Source of the DNA: Virgisporangium aliadipatigenens
GTDB taxonomy: Bacteria > Actinomycetota > Actinomycetes > Mycobacteriales > Micromonosporaceae
DNA length: 64,000 nucleotides
Reading direction: 5' to 3'
Assembly: GCF_016863615.1 (NCBI RefSeq)
Contig: NZ_BOPF01000024.1
Span: 1-64,000, forward strand
Both the position numbers and the translations under genes were made by a program. Below the pieces are notes generated by a model, which was not told where the DNA came from, did no database searches, and was given only the letters and a program-made list of their open reading frames with translations. Of the stretch, positions 49,100 through 59,800 are shown piece by piece. Numbering within the stretch: position 1 is the stretch's first letter; each line of letters opens with the position of its first letter.

Positions 49100-50731
49100 T
49101 CATCCGACCGGTGTGTCCACTGTGGACAGGAACCGCGGTGCTCGCCGCGCCCGCGTCGCCTGTTCGAACGAGTAGGCGATCCCGATCAGCGTGGGCTCGC
49201 TCCAGCGCCCGCCGAAGAACGACAGCCCCAGCGGCAGTGCGCCGTAGGCGAAGCCGGCCGGCACGGTGACGTTCGGGTAGCCGGAGACCGCCGCCGGCCC
49301 CGACGAGCCGATGAACGAGAACTCCGCGCCGTTCTCCAGATCCGTCTTCCAGGCGGGGCCGTTGGTGGGGGCCACGATCGCGTCGAGCCGGTGCCGCGCG
49401 AGCGTGCCGTCGATGGCCGCGCGTGCGCCGTTCGTGGCCGCCGCGCGCTGCGCCCGGTAGGCCGGGTCGTTCAGGTCGCCGCCGGTCGCCTGCGCCTCCT
49501 CGAAGATCTCCTGACCGAACCAGCGCATCTCCAGTTCGGCGTAGCGCCGGTTGAACTCGATCAGCCCCGCGAGATCCGCCGGGTGCGGCCCCGGCCGCGC
49601 CGCCAGATAGGCGTTGATGTCGTGCTTGAACTCCACCAGCAGCGCCGGATACTCGTTGGCGTCCACGACGTCCAGGCCGGGCAGCGTCACGTCGTCCACG
49701 ACAGTGGCACCACGCGCCCGCAGCGCCCGGATGCCGGCGTCCACCACGGCGTTGACCGCCGCGTCGTCGGACGGGTCGCCGCCGGTCCGGCGCCACACGC
49801 CGATCCGCTTGCCGCGCAACGAGTCCCGGTTCAGCGACTTCAGATAGTCGCGCCCCGCGTAGGGGCCGGCCGGCAGCGTCGCCGGATCGCGCGCGTCGAC
49901 CCCCTGGATGACGGAGAGCACCGCCGCCGCGTCGGTCACCGAACGGGTGATCGGGCCGGCCGTGTCCTGCTGCGCCGAGATCGGCACCACGCCGCTACGG
50001 CTCACCAGCCCCAGCGTGGGCTTGATGCCGACGACGCCGTTGGCCCCCGACGGGCAGACGATCGAGCCGTCGGTCTCGGTGCCGATCGTCACCGCGGCGA
50101 GGCTCGCCGCCGCGGCCTGCCCCGAGCCGCTGCTGGAGCCGCACGGGTTGCGGTCGAGCACGTGCGGGTTGTTGCCCTGGCCGCCGCGGGCGCTCCAGCC
50201 GCTGGAGGAGTTGGTGGAGCGGAAGTTCGCCCACTCGCTCAGGTTGGCCTTGCCGAGCAGGATCGCGCCGGCCGCGCGCAGGCGGCGGGCCAGTTCGGCG
50301 TCGCGGGCCGGCGTCGAGGCGACGAGCGCGTACGAGCCGGCCGTCGTGTGCTGCCGGTCGGCGGTGTCGACGTTGTCCTTGAGCAGGACGGGCACCCCTT
50401 CCAGAGCGCTGCGCGCACCCTCCCGTCGCCGGTGCCGGTCGCTGTCCGCGGCCAGTCTCGCCGCGTCCGGGTTGGTCTCGATGACGGCATGGAGAACGGG
50501 ATTGAGCCGCTCGATCCGCTTCAGATAGAACGCGGTGAGCGCCGCGCTGGTGAAACGCCCGCCGTTCATCGCCTTCTGCAGGTCCAGCACGGTCGCCCGA
50601 TCGAGATCCACGCCGGCCAGAACGGTCCCGCCGGCCCGGTCGGGTGCCTGTGGCGCGGCGACGGCCGGGGGCCCCACCAGCAGCATCGTGCCGGTGACCG
50701 CGACGGCGAGCAGACGTCGGAGCGCGCGCAT
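49100..50731 (-). CDS. Secreted amidase (amidase signature family)
   Basis: A 543-residue amidase with an N-terminal signal peptide (about 1-26, ending AVAA). The Ser-cisSer-Lys triad is visible: K118 (VPVLLKDNVDTA), cis-Ser in GSSSGSG (198-204) and nucleophile S223 (TDGSIVCP). It hydrolyses an amide outside the cell; the substrate is unknown. GGGGAGG precedes ATG 50731. Its promoter region is shared with the giant gene and holds the palindrome at 50755. Confidence 0.93.
   Translation of the reverse strand: MRALRRLLAVAVTGTMLLVGPPAVAAPQAPDRAGGTVLAGVDLDRATVLDLQKAMNGGRFTSAALTAFYLKRIERLNPVLHAVIETNPDAARLAADSDRHRRREGARSALEGVPVLLKDNVDTADRQHTTAGSYALVASTPARDAELARRLRAAGAILLGKANLSEWANFRSTNSSSGWSARGGQGNNPHVLDRNPCGSSSGSGQAAAASLAAVTIGTETDGSIVCPSGANGVVGIKPTLGLVSRSGVVPISAQQDTAGPITRSVTDAAAVLSVIQGVDARDPATLPAGPYAGRDYLKSLNRDSLRGKRIGVWRRTGGDPSDDAAVNAVVDAGIRALRARGATVVDDVTLPGLDVVDANEYPALLVEFKHDINAYLAARPGPHPADLAGLIEFNRRYAELEMRWFGQEIFEEAQATGGDLNDPAYRAQRAAATNGARAAIDGTLARHRLDAIVAPTNGPAWKTDLENGAEFSFIGSSGPAAVSGYPNVTVPAGFAYGALPLGLSFFGGRWSEPTLIGIAYSFEQATRARRAPRFLSTVDTPVG
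49115..49127. repeat. Iterated palindrome GTCCACTGTGGAC
   Basis: Exact copy of GTCCACWGTGGAC, inside the last codons of the amidase gene. Confidence 0.6.
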
Positions 50732-50754
50732 GGGACCTCCCCGGTTGGCCGTTC

Positions 50755-50768
50755 GTATAGGTCTATAC
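50755..50768. promoter_or_regulatory. Operator-like palindrome between amidase and giant gene
   Basis: GTATAG-GT-CTATAC is a perfect inverted repeat in the 150-nt gap between the divergent genes. Its A/T content stands out in this GC-rich DNA. A regulator could use it to control both genes. Confidence 0.45.
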
Positions 50769-50881
50769 CGATGCGCCGGTCCCGTCCAGCGCAGAGCGGT
50801 GCAAACCGGCCCGCCGCCGCATTGAACCGGCGGGCGATTCATCCGTAGTCGAGCGAGCCAACCGGGCGACAGGAGGCCGCG

Positions 50882-53800
50882 ATGACGAGTCCGACGATGG
50901 AGGACTGCCTGGGCGACCGCGTCATCGCCGCCGGTGCCGGAGTGCTCTACCTGCACACGGGCGACCCCGGCACGACCCCGCCGACCGCCGCCGTCGAACG
51001 CGCCGCGGCCGCGACGTCGCAGCCCGGCACCATCCAGGTCCACATCGGCCCGATCGAGGAATCCTCGACCCTGCTCAACCGCTACTTCGCGAAGCGGCCG
51101 GCGGCCACCCGCGGCCAGATGGTGCTGCACTTCGACGACACCGTCCCGCCAGACGTCGCCGAACGCCTCGCCGCCCGGTACGGCGTGCGCCTGGCCCCGC
51201 CGCCCGGCACCGCCCCGGCGCCGGCGGGCGCGAAGAAGAAGCGGCGCAAGAAGCCCGGTGCGGCCCGGGCGGCCCAGGCCGGCGCCTCCTCCGCGCCCCC
51301 GCCCGCCGCGGCACCCCCGGCCGGCCCGCCGGTCCCCGAACGCGAGCTGAACCGCGTCATCGCGCTGGTCCGCGAGGGCCGCGCCGCCACCCTCACCACC
51401 CGCGAACGGTGGCTGCGTGACGCCCTGCGCACGGCCGTATCGCACACCGGCTGGAGCGCCGGCTGGCCGCTGCGCGACATGGCCGAGTACCTGCTGACCC
51501 TGAACCTGGTCATGCGCACCGACGACCTCGCGCACCTGACCCGCCCGGAGACCATCCAGGCGATGCTCAGCAACCCGAAGGCGCTGGAGTTCGCCGGCCG
51601 GATCCCGGCGATCGCGCTCATCGCCGGACACCGGCCGGATCTGGTGCCGTTCATCGCCGAGTCCGAACGGTGGCGCCTCGACGTCCTCAACCAGCCGGCC
51701 GCGGCCCCGGCGCTGCTCTCCGATCCGACGCTCTTCGACCGCGCACTGGCCGACCCCGAGGTGAACGACCTCGTCGACGACTTCATCCGGATGGTCGGCC
51801 CGGTCCTCGGCATGAACCCCGACATCTTCGGCAAGGTCGGCGACGACCACCGGATGCTGGAGGCCCTGGGGCGCGGCCCCTCGGGCACCGTGTGGGCCCG
51901 CGCGATCTCGCGGATCCCGCAGCTGCGTGCGGCGATCATGGGTTCCCGGTTGCCGCAGCGGGTGCTGGAGAACGCGCTGGGCGTCGCCAGCCTGCCGGCC
52001 GCCGCACTGGCCGCGGGGGAGCGGCTGCGCCTGGACGCCGACGACTGGCGCGAGATCCTCACCGACACCGCGTTCCTGTCGGACCTGTACGACGTGCCGC
52101 GGGTGCTGCCGGCGCTGGTCGTCTCGCCCGCGCTCATGCGCGCCGCACAGGAGCACGACGTCGTGCTGGAACAGCTCGCCACCCGCCCGGACGGGCTGCG
52201 GCTGGTCGACCTGTTCTTCGAGAATCCGCCGCTCGCCGACCGGTTCGGGGCCGAGCCGCAGCTGTTGAAGACGGCCGTCGACAACCCGGCCGTGGTGCAG
52301 CGGATCTCGGCCGACCCGAAGCCGTTCGTCCGGGCGACGAACCTCGGCGCGGCCCTGCGTGACGCGACGGCGCCGGCGTGGGCCACCGCCCGCCCGGCCG
52401 TCGCCCGGGGCAACGACCCGCTCGCCCGGGCGAGGGCGGCCAGCCCGGCGCTGGCGGCCGCGCTCTCCTCGGGCGCGCCCACGCCGCCGCCCGCGATGCT
52501 GCAGTACCTGGCCGACCACCCGAAGCTGCTCGACGCCCCGCACGAGTACCGGCGCCTGCTGCACAAGCCGGAGCTGTTCCCGCTGCTGCTGGAGCACCAG
52601 CGGGCCGCCGCCGCGATGGCCCGCCTCCCCGCCGACGCGCGGCGCGAGGTCACCGAGGGCGTGCCGCCCTCCGGCGACCTGGTGCGGATGCTGCTGCGCT
52701 ACCCGTTCGCGTGGGAACGGCTGGTCGGTGTCCTGCGCCCGGAACTGCCGTACCTGCTGCGGTCCCTGCAGGCCGCCCCCGCCAACGTGCGCACGGTGAC
52801 GCATCGGGCGATGTACGAGCTGCCCTCGTACGCCTGGTACGCCGCGATGCTGCCGACGGCGCTGGTGGGCAACGCGACGTTCCCCCGCTTCGGCCCGCAC
52901 CTCGGCAACGGCGAGAACTTCTCCGGCATCACCACGCACCGGATCGTCGGCAACATCCGCACGGTGACCGCGCGCGGCGACCGGAACGCCGAGAACGTGT
53001 GGCGCGGCCTCATGCGTTCGCCCGCCGTGCAGCGCCTCGTCATGCAGAACCGCGAGGCCGGCCAGGTCCTGATCAGCGGCTCCTTCCGGGACGGCTTCCA
53101 CCCGCTGGTCTCCTGGCAGGGCTCGGCCGTGCTGGACGACTACCCGACCGTCCTGGAGACGCTGAACCGCATCGGCCACCAGCCCGGCATGACGATGAAC
53201 CACTGGGCGTACCTGTTCGCCGACGCCGACCTGCTGCCCTGGCTCGAACGGGCGCTGGCCGACGAGAACCCCGACCGGCCCGTGGCACAGGCGCTGCTCA
53301 TGCCCGACCTGCTGCCGACGGTCACCGGTTCCGACGACTTCCGGGAACTGCTGGCGGACGAGGGGCTGCTCGACGCGATCCGGCGCGCCCTGCGGGAGGG
53401 CGGTTCCGCCGCGTCGGCCCAGCTGCGCACGCTGATCGAGCGGAACCTGCCGCGCCTGCTCACCGCCGACGGCGAGCAGACGGACAACCCCGAGACCGCC
53501 GAACTGATGCGCACGCTGACCGGCGGGCGCACCGAGTTCGAACGCGCCCTCGACGCCAAGATCGCCGCCGAACGCGCCGACGGCGACGAGTGGGACGAGG
53601 ACGAGGCGGCGGAGAACCGGGCCGTCGTGCTGGCCACCTACGACCGGCTCGCCGGCGCGGACACGGCCGGACTGCGCGACCTCGTGCGGCGCCACCCGAC
53701 GCTGGCCAAGGCGCTGCTGGCCGACTCGGAGCTGTTCGACCTCTACGAGGACCGGCCCTCCGTGCGGCGGATCCTGGAGAACTCCGCCGCCGCCCGCCGG

Positions 53801-56800
53801 CTCACGGTCGACCGCGACTTCGTCGCCGGCCTGCTCAAGAACGACGAGCTGTACACGCGGTTCCTGCGCGAGGGCGACCAGTTCCGCAAGGACCTCATCG
53901 CCTATCCGGCGCGGCGCGAGGCGCTGGCGCTCAACCCGGAGTACGCGCGGGCCGAGCCCGAGCTGGCCGATGTCGTCAACGCCAGCACCGACGCGTTCCA
54001 CCTGGTCGCCGACGACGACGACATCACCCGCCTCGCGTTGCGGCACGAGTACGTGCGCACCGCGCTGCGGCAGGGCGGCGAGCTGTTGACGAAGCTGTTC
54101 GACGGCGGGTCGCTGGTGCAGCGGGTCGTGTTGGGCAGCGAGGTGCTGCTGACGGCCGTGCGGCGCGATCCGGCCCTGGTCGACCGGCTCTCCACCCAGG
54201 GGCCGCTGCTCGAGGCGCTGGACCGCCACCCCGGCGTCGTCGACCGGTTCGTGCCGGTGCCGCCGGCCGGCCGGCAGCTCACGCCCGCCATGGAGAACAT
54301 GGGCCGGCAGGCGTTCGCCGCGATCCTGCTGTCGAAGCCCGAGTTCCACGAGGGGCTGGCCGGCGCGTCGACGGAGACGGCGGACCTCCTGTTCGCCTCG
54401 CCGCAGCTGCTGCAGTTCGTGGTGGACAAGGCGCCGGGCCTGGTCGAGGCCATCGACCGGCAGCCGGCCCTCGCCGACCTCGTGCTCCGGCCGGCGGTGC
54501 GCAAGCTGCTGCTCAAGGAGCCGAGCCTCGCCGACGACCTGGTCGAGGACATCGACGGCTGGCGGGGTGTGCTGCGCGACTCGGTGGGGCTGGCCGACCG
54601 GCTCACCGCGAGTCCGCCGCTGCTCGACGCGCTGCGCGCGCACAAGCACCTGCGCGACGCGGCCGAACGCCTCCGCCCGCTCGCCGCCGACCTGGCCGCC
54701 ACCGCCGGGCCGCCGCTGTGGTCGGCCCTGGCCGCGCATCCGGAACTCGCCGGCGTCCTGTCCGGCGGCGGCTGGCGCGCGATGCGCACCAACACCGAGC
54801 TGCTGCGCACCCTGTCGAACGAACGGGTCGACCTCGGCGCCGGCCCCGAGGAGAACGCCGCGGCGTGGCGCACCCTGCTGAGCCGGGGCGAACTGCTGCG
54901 CGCGGTGGAGACCGACCTGTCCCGCGGCGACCTGACCCCGGAGGCGCTCGGGCCCCGGCTGGCCGACCTGGCCGCGCGGGAGGAGGCACGGCGCGCGGCG
55001 GCGACCGTGGCCGCACCGACGGCGTCGCGACCGCACACCTACGCCCTCCCGGAACGGGCCAAGCGCGGCACCGCCGCCGAACGCGCCGAACTGACCGGGG
55101 CCGCCGGCCGGCGCGCGAAGGCGGCGCCGCAGCCCGCAACGGAACCGCGGGCCGTGCGCGAACTGCGCGAGTGGTGGCGGCGCGAGGGCACGGCCGGGCA
55201 GCAGGCGCTGGCGGGGCCGGCCGGCGAGGCCCTGGCGACCGCGCTGGCGGCCCACCCCGAACTGCTGGTGCTGCTGCGCCGCTACGAACACCTGCTGGAG
55301 CAGGTCGTCGCCGACCCGGCGGCGGTCGACGGGCTCACGTTCGCCCGCTTCCTGGGGCGGGGCGGGTACTCCGGCGCCGGCGGGTTCGAGCACGACTTCG
55401 GCGCGTGGACGAACGCCATCGGCGCCGGCGCCGGTGCCGAACTGCGCGACGCGGCCCGGCCGGTGTGGGAACGCCGCGACTACCGGCGCCGCAAGGACGA
55501 GCACGACGAACTCGTGGCGCTGGAGCGCCGGATCGCGGAGTTCGAGCCGCACGTGCGGGACTCGTGGGAGCCGTCGGGGACCGTGCACATCCACGATGAC
55601 GTGCGTGACTCCCTGACCGACGCCGATCTGGAGGTGCTGCACGGCATCGCGGCGGGCACCGGTGGGCCGCGCGAGGAGGACTTCGAGATCCAGATCAACG
55701 TCCCGCTGCACCAGCACGTCGACCGCGGCGCCAACGGCGTGTCGTTCGCCTACGTGGTGAACGAGCAGTGGAGCGTGGACGTGTTCGTCTACTCGCGCAG
55801 CATCGGGCGCAAGGGCAACGACTACAAGTGGCCGCGCGAGGGCGGGTACACCTCGGGGCCGGCCGGCATGGACCGCCTCATCAACGGCGGGTACCTCGGC
55901 CCGTCCCGCGCGCGGGTGCGCGACCTCGTGGCGGAACGCCGGGAGGCGGCGGCGCAAGGCATCCTCGACCGGACCCCGCCGCGGCGCACCGCTCCGGCGG
56001 AGGTGCCGGAGAACGCCTACGACGCGCTCGCCGCGGAGCTGCGGCAGCAGCCGACGGGTGTGCACCTGGGCGGCCCGTCCCGGCGAAACCGCGCCACCCA
56101 GCCGGCGCAGCAGGGCGAATCGGGTCCGGCGCAGCAGGCCGTGCTCAAGCCGCTCCCCGAGCGCGAACTCACGAAGATCATCACCACGCTCCGGCAGGGC
56201 CGGCGGGCACACGTTCTCGCCTCCCGGGAGAAGTGGCTGCGCGACGCCCTGCGCACGGCCGTCGCCGGCACCGGATGGCGCGACAACTGGCCGATCGCGC
56301 AGGTCGCCGAGTACCTGCTGACCCTGCACCAGGCCGTCCGGTCGAACGACACCGGCCACCTGACCCGCCCCGAGACGATCCAGGCGCTGCTGGACAACCC
56401 GAAGGCACTGGAGGCCGCCGGAGCGACCCCGGCGATCGGCCTCGTGGCGGGACACCGGCCGGACCTGGTGCCGGCCATCGCGGCGTCGGAGCAGTGGCGC
56501 GACGAGGTGCTGCACGACTTCCGCGCCGTCCCGGCCCTGCTCGCCGACCCGACGGTCTTCGACGAGGCGCTCGCCGACCCGGCCGTGGGCGACCTGGTCG
56601 ACGACTACATCCGGTTCATCGCGGCGATCCTGGGACAGAACCCGACGCTGTACAAGCTGATCGGGCACAACCGGGACCTGCTGGAGGCGCTGGGCCGCGG
56701 CCCGTCCGGCACCGCGTGGGCGCGGGCGATGGTGGCGGTTCCCGAGCTGCGGGAGGCGATCCTGGGCGCGCCGGACCCGGTGCGCACCCTGGAGAACGCC

Positions 56801-59800
56801 GTGGGCCTCGCCAGCCTGCCGGCCGCCGCCCTGGCCGTCGAGGAGCGGGTGCGCCTGAGCACGGCGGACTGGCGCGAGGTCCTCGACGACCGGGCGTTCG
56901 TCTCGGCGCTGTACGCCGCGCCGCGGGCGCTGCCGGCGCTCGTCGTCTCGCCCGACCTCATGCGCGCCGCGCGGACCGATCCCCGCGTGCTGGCCCTTCT
57001 GGGGGAACGTCCGGAGGGTGTGCGCCTGGTCGACGTTCTCCTGGAAAATCCGAAGCTCGTCGACCGGCTCGCGGCGGACGTGACCCTGCTGGAGACGGCG
57101 GTCCGCAATCCGGCCGTGGCACAGGTGCTGTCGGAGGAGCCGACCCGGTTCGACCGAAGTCAAGATCTTGGATCGGTCCTGCGGAACGCCAAGGCACCGG
57201 CGTGGGCGACCACCCGACCGACCCGGCCGCGCGGCAACGACCTGCTGGCCAGGGCGAAGGCGGCCAGCCCGGCGCTGGCGGCGGCGCTGGCCACCGGCGC
57301 GCCGAAGCCCGACCCGGCGATGCTGCAGTACCTGGTCGAGCACCCGAAGCTGCTCGACGCGCCGCACGAGTACCGGCGCCTGCTGCACAAGCCGGAGCTG
57401 TTCGCGCCGCTCCTGCAGCACCGGCGCCACTCCGCCGAACTGGCCCGGGTCCCGGAGAACCTGCGCGGCGTCGTGGCGGGCGTCCCGCCCTCGGGCGACC
57501 TGGTGCGGGCGCTGCTGCGCTACCCGTTCGCATGGGAACGGCTCGTCGGCATCCGCGTGCCGGACCTGCCGGAGCTGCTGGACAGCATGCGCGACGCCCC
57601 GGCCGACGCGCGCGCCGGGACCCTGCGCGGGATGTTCGAGGTGCCGGCCTTCGGCTGGTACGCCGCGCTGCTGCCCGGCGTGGTGCGCAACTCGATCGTC
57701 TTCCCGCGGTTCGGTCCGCAGACCGGGAACGCCGAGAGCCACGCCGGCCTCGCCGCGCACAAGATGATCCACAACATCCGGCTGCTGACCGGTCGGGGCG
57801 ACGACGACTCCCGCCGCATCTGGACGCACCTGCTCGCGTCGCCGGCCGCGCTGCGGCTCGCCCTGCAGAACCGCGACGCCGCGCAGGCGTTCGTCTCCGG
57901 GAACTTCGACGACGGCCGGCACCCGCTCGTGCCCTACCGGGGCTCGGCGGTCCTCACCGACTTCCCGCGCGTGCTGGAGACGCTGAACCGGTACGGCTTC
58001 CAGCCCGGCATGACGATGGACCACTGGCAGGACTTCCTCGCCGAGGAGGATCTGCTCCGCTTCCTGGAGAACGCCCTCTCCGGCGAACCGGGCCGGGCGG
58101 CGCTCGCCGAGGCGCTCCTGTCGCCCGAACTCCTGCCGACCGTCATCGGCTCCGACGAGCTGCATCTGCTGCTGGACGGCCCGGAACTGCTCGACCTGCT
58201 GCAGCAGACGCTGGAGCGGCTGCCGCGCGAGGCGGCCCTGAGCCAACTGCGCACCCTGCTCGCCGAGCAGTTGCCGCGCCTGCTGACGGACGACGGCGAG
58301 CCGATCGACAACCCGGAGACCGCCGCACTGATGCGCACGCTCACCGGCGACCGGGCCGGTTTCGCGCGCGCGGTGGACGCCAAGCTCGCCGCCGAACGGG
58401 CCGACGCCGACGAGTGGGAGGAGGACGAGGCGGCGGAGAACCGGGCCGTCTTCATGAGCTACTTCGACCGGCTCGCCGAGCCGGGGATGTCCGGGCTGCG
58501 AACACTGGTCGCGCGGTTCCCGACGCTGGCGAAGGCCGTCATGATGCGCTCGGAGCTGTTCGACCTGTACGAGGACCGGCCCTCCGTGCGGCGGCTCCTT
58601 TCGACCTCGCCGGCCGCGCGCCGGCTGACGGTCGACGCCGCGTTCGTCTCCGCGCTGCTGACGAACGACAAGCTGTACGCGCGCTTCCTCGGCGAGGGAG
58701 AGCTGTTCCGCCGGGAACTCGTCACCTACGAGAGCCGCCGCGAGTCGATGGCGCTCAACAAGGAGTACGTGCACGCCGAACTGCACGACGACACGGTCGC
58801 GGTGCTGAACTCCGGCCACGAGGCGTTCCGGCTGATCTCCGAGGACGACGACATCACCCGCCTCGCGATGCGGCACGGGTACGTGCGCGACGTCTTCACG
58901 CAGGGCGGCCTGCTGCTTTCCGAACTGCTCGACCACGGTTCCGTGGTGCAGAAGGTGTTCGTCAGCAACGAGACGCTGCTGCGCGCCGCGCACCAGGACG
59001 CCGAGCGGGTCCGGCAGCTGCGCGCCCAGGCCGTCAGCGTCGGGGTGAGCGAGGAGGACGCCGCCGACGCGCACCCCACGCTGGTCGCCCGCCTGAACGA
59101 CCGGCCGGTGCTGCTGTACGCGCTGGAGCGGCACAACGACCTGTTCGACCGCCTGATGCCGGCGAACGCCAAGGACCGGGCCGCACAGGTCGAGCGGACG
59201 TTCCGGAACCTCACCGCGGACCGGTTCTACGAGCCGTTCGCCCGCGCCTCGCAGGAGACCGTCGACCTGCTGTTCTCCTCGCCGGACCTGTTGAAGTTCG
59301 CCCAGATGGTGCCCGCCCTGGTCGACGCCGTCGGCCGTCAGCCGGGGATCGCCGAGGTGGCCGCCCGGCCGGCCGTGCGCAACCTGCTCTTCCGCCACCA
59401 CGAACTGCTTCAGGACCTGGTCGAACACCTGGAGAGCTGGCGGGGCGTGCTGCGCGACGGGCGCGGCCTGGCCGAACGCCTCTCCGCCGACCCGGCCCTC
59501 CTCGCCGCGATGCGCGCGCACCCGCACATCCGCCAGGTGGCCGAACGGGTCCGCACCGTCGCGGCCGACATGATCGCGGCGGGCGGCCCGCCGCTGTGGA
59601 CGGCGTTCGTGCCCAACCCGGGGCTGGCGAAGGCCGTCTCCGGCACCGGCTGGAAGGGGCTGCGGCAGCACACCGCGCTGCTGCGGGCCCTGTCGGACCG
59701 GGCCGTCGACCTGCCCGCCGAGTCGTGGCGCGTGCTCCTCGCCCGCCTGGACGACCTGCGCGCGATCGACACCGAACTGGGCGAGCGGGCACTGTCGCCG

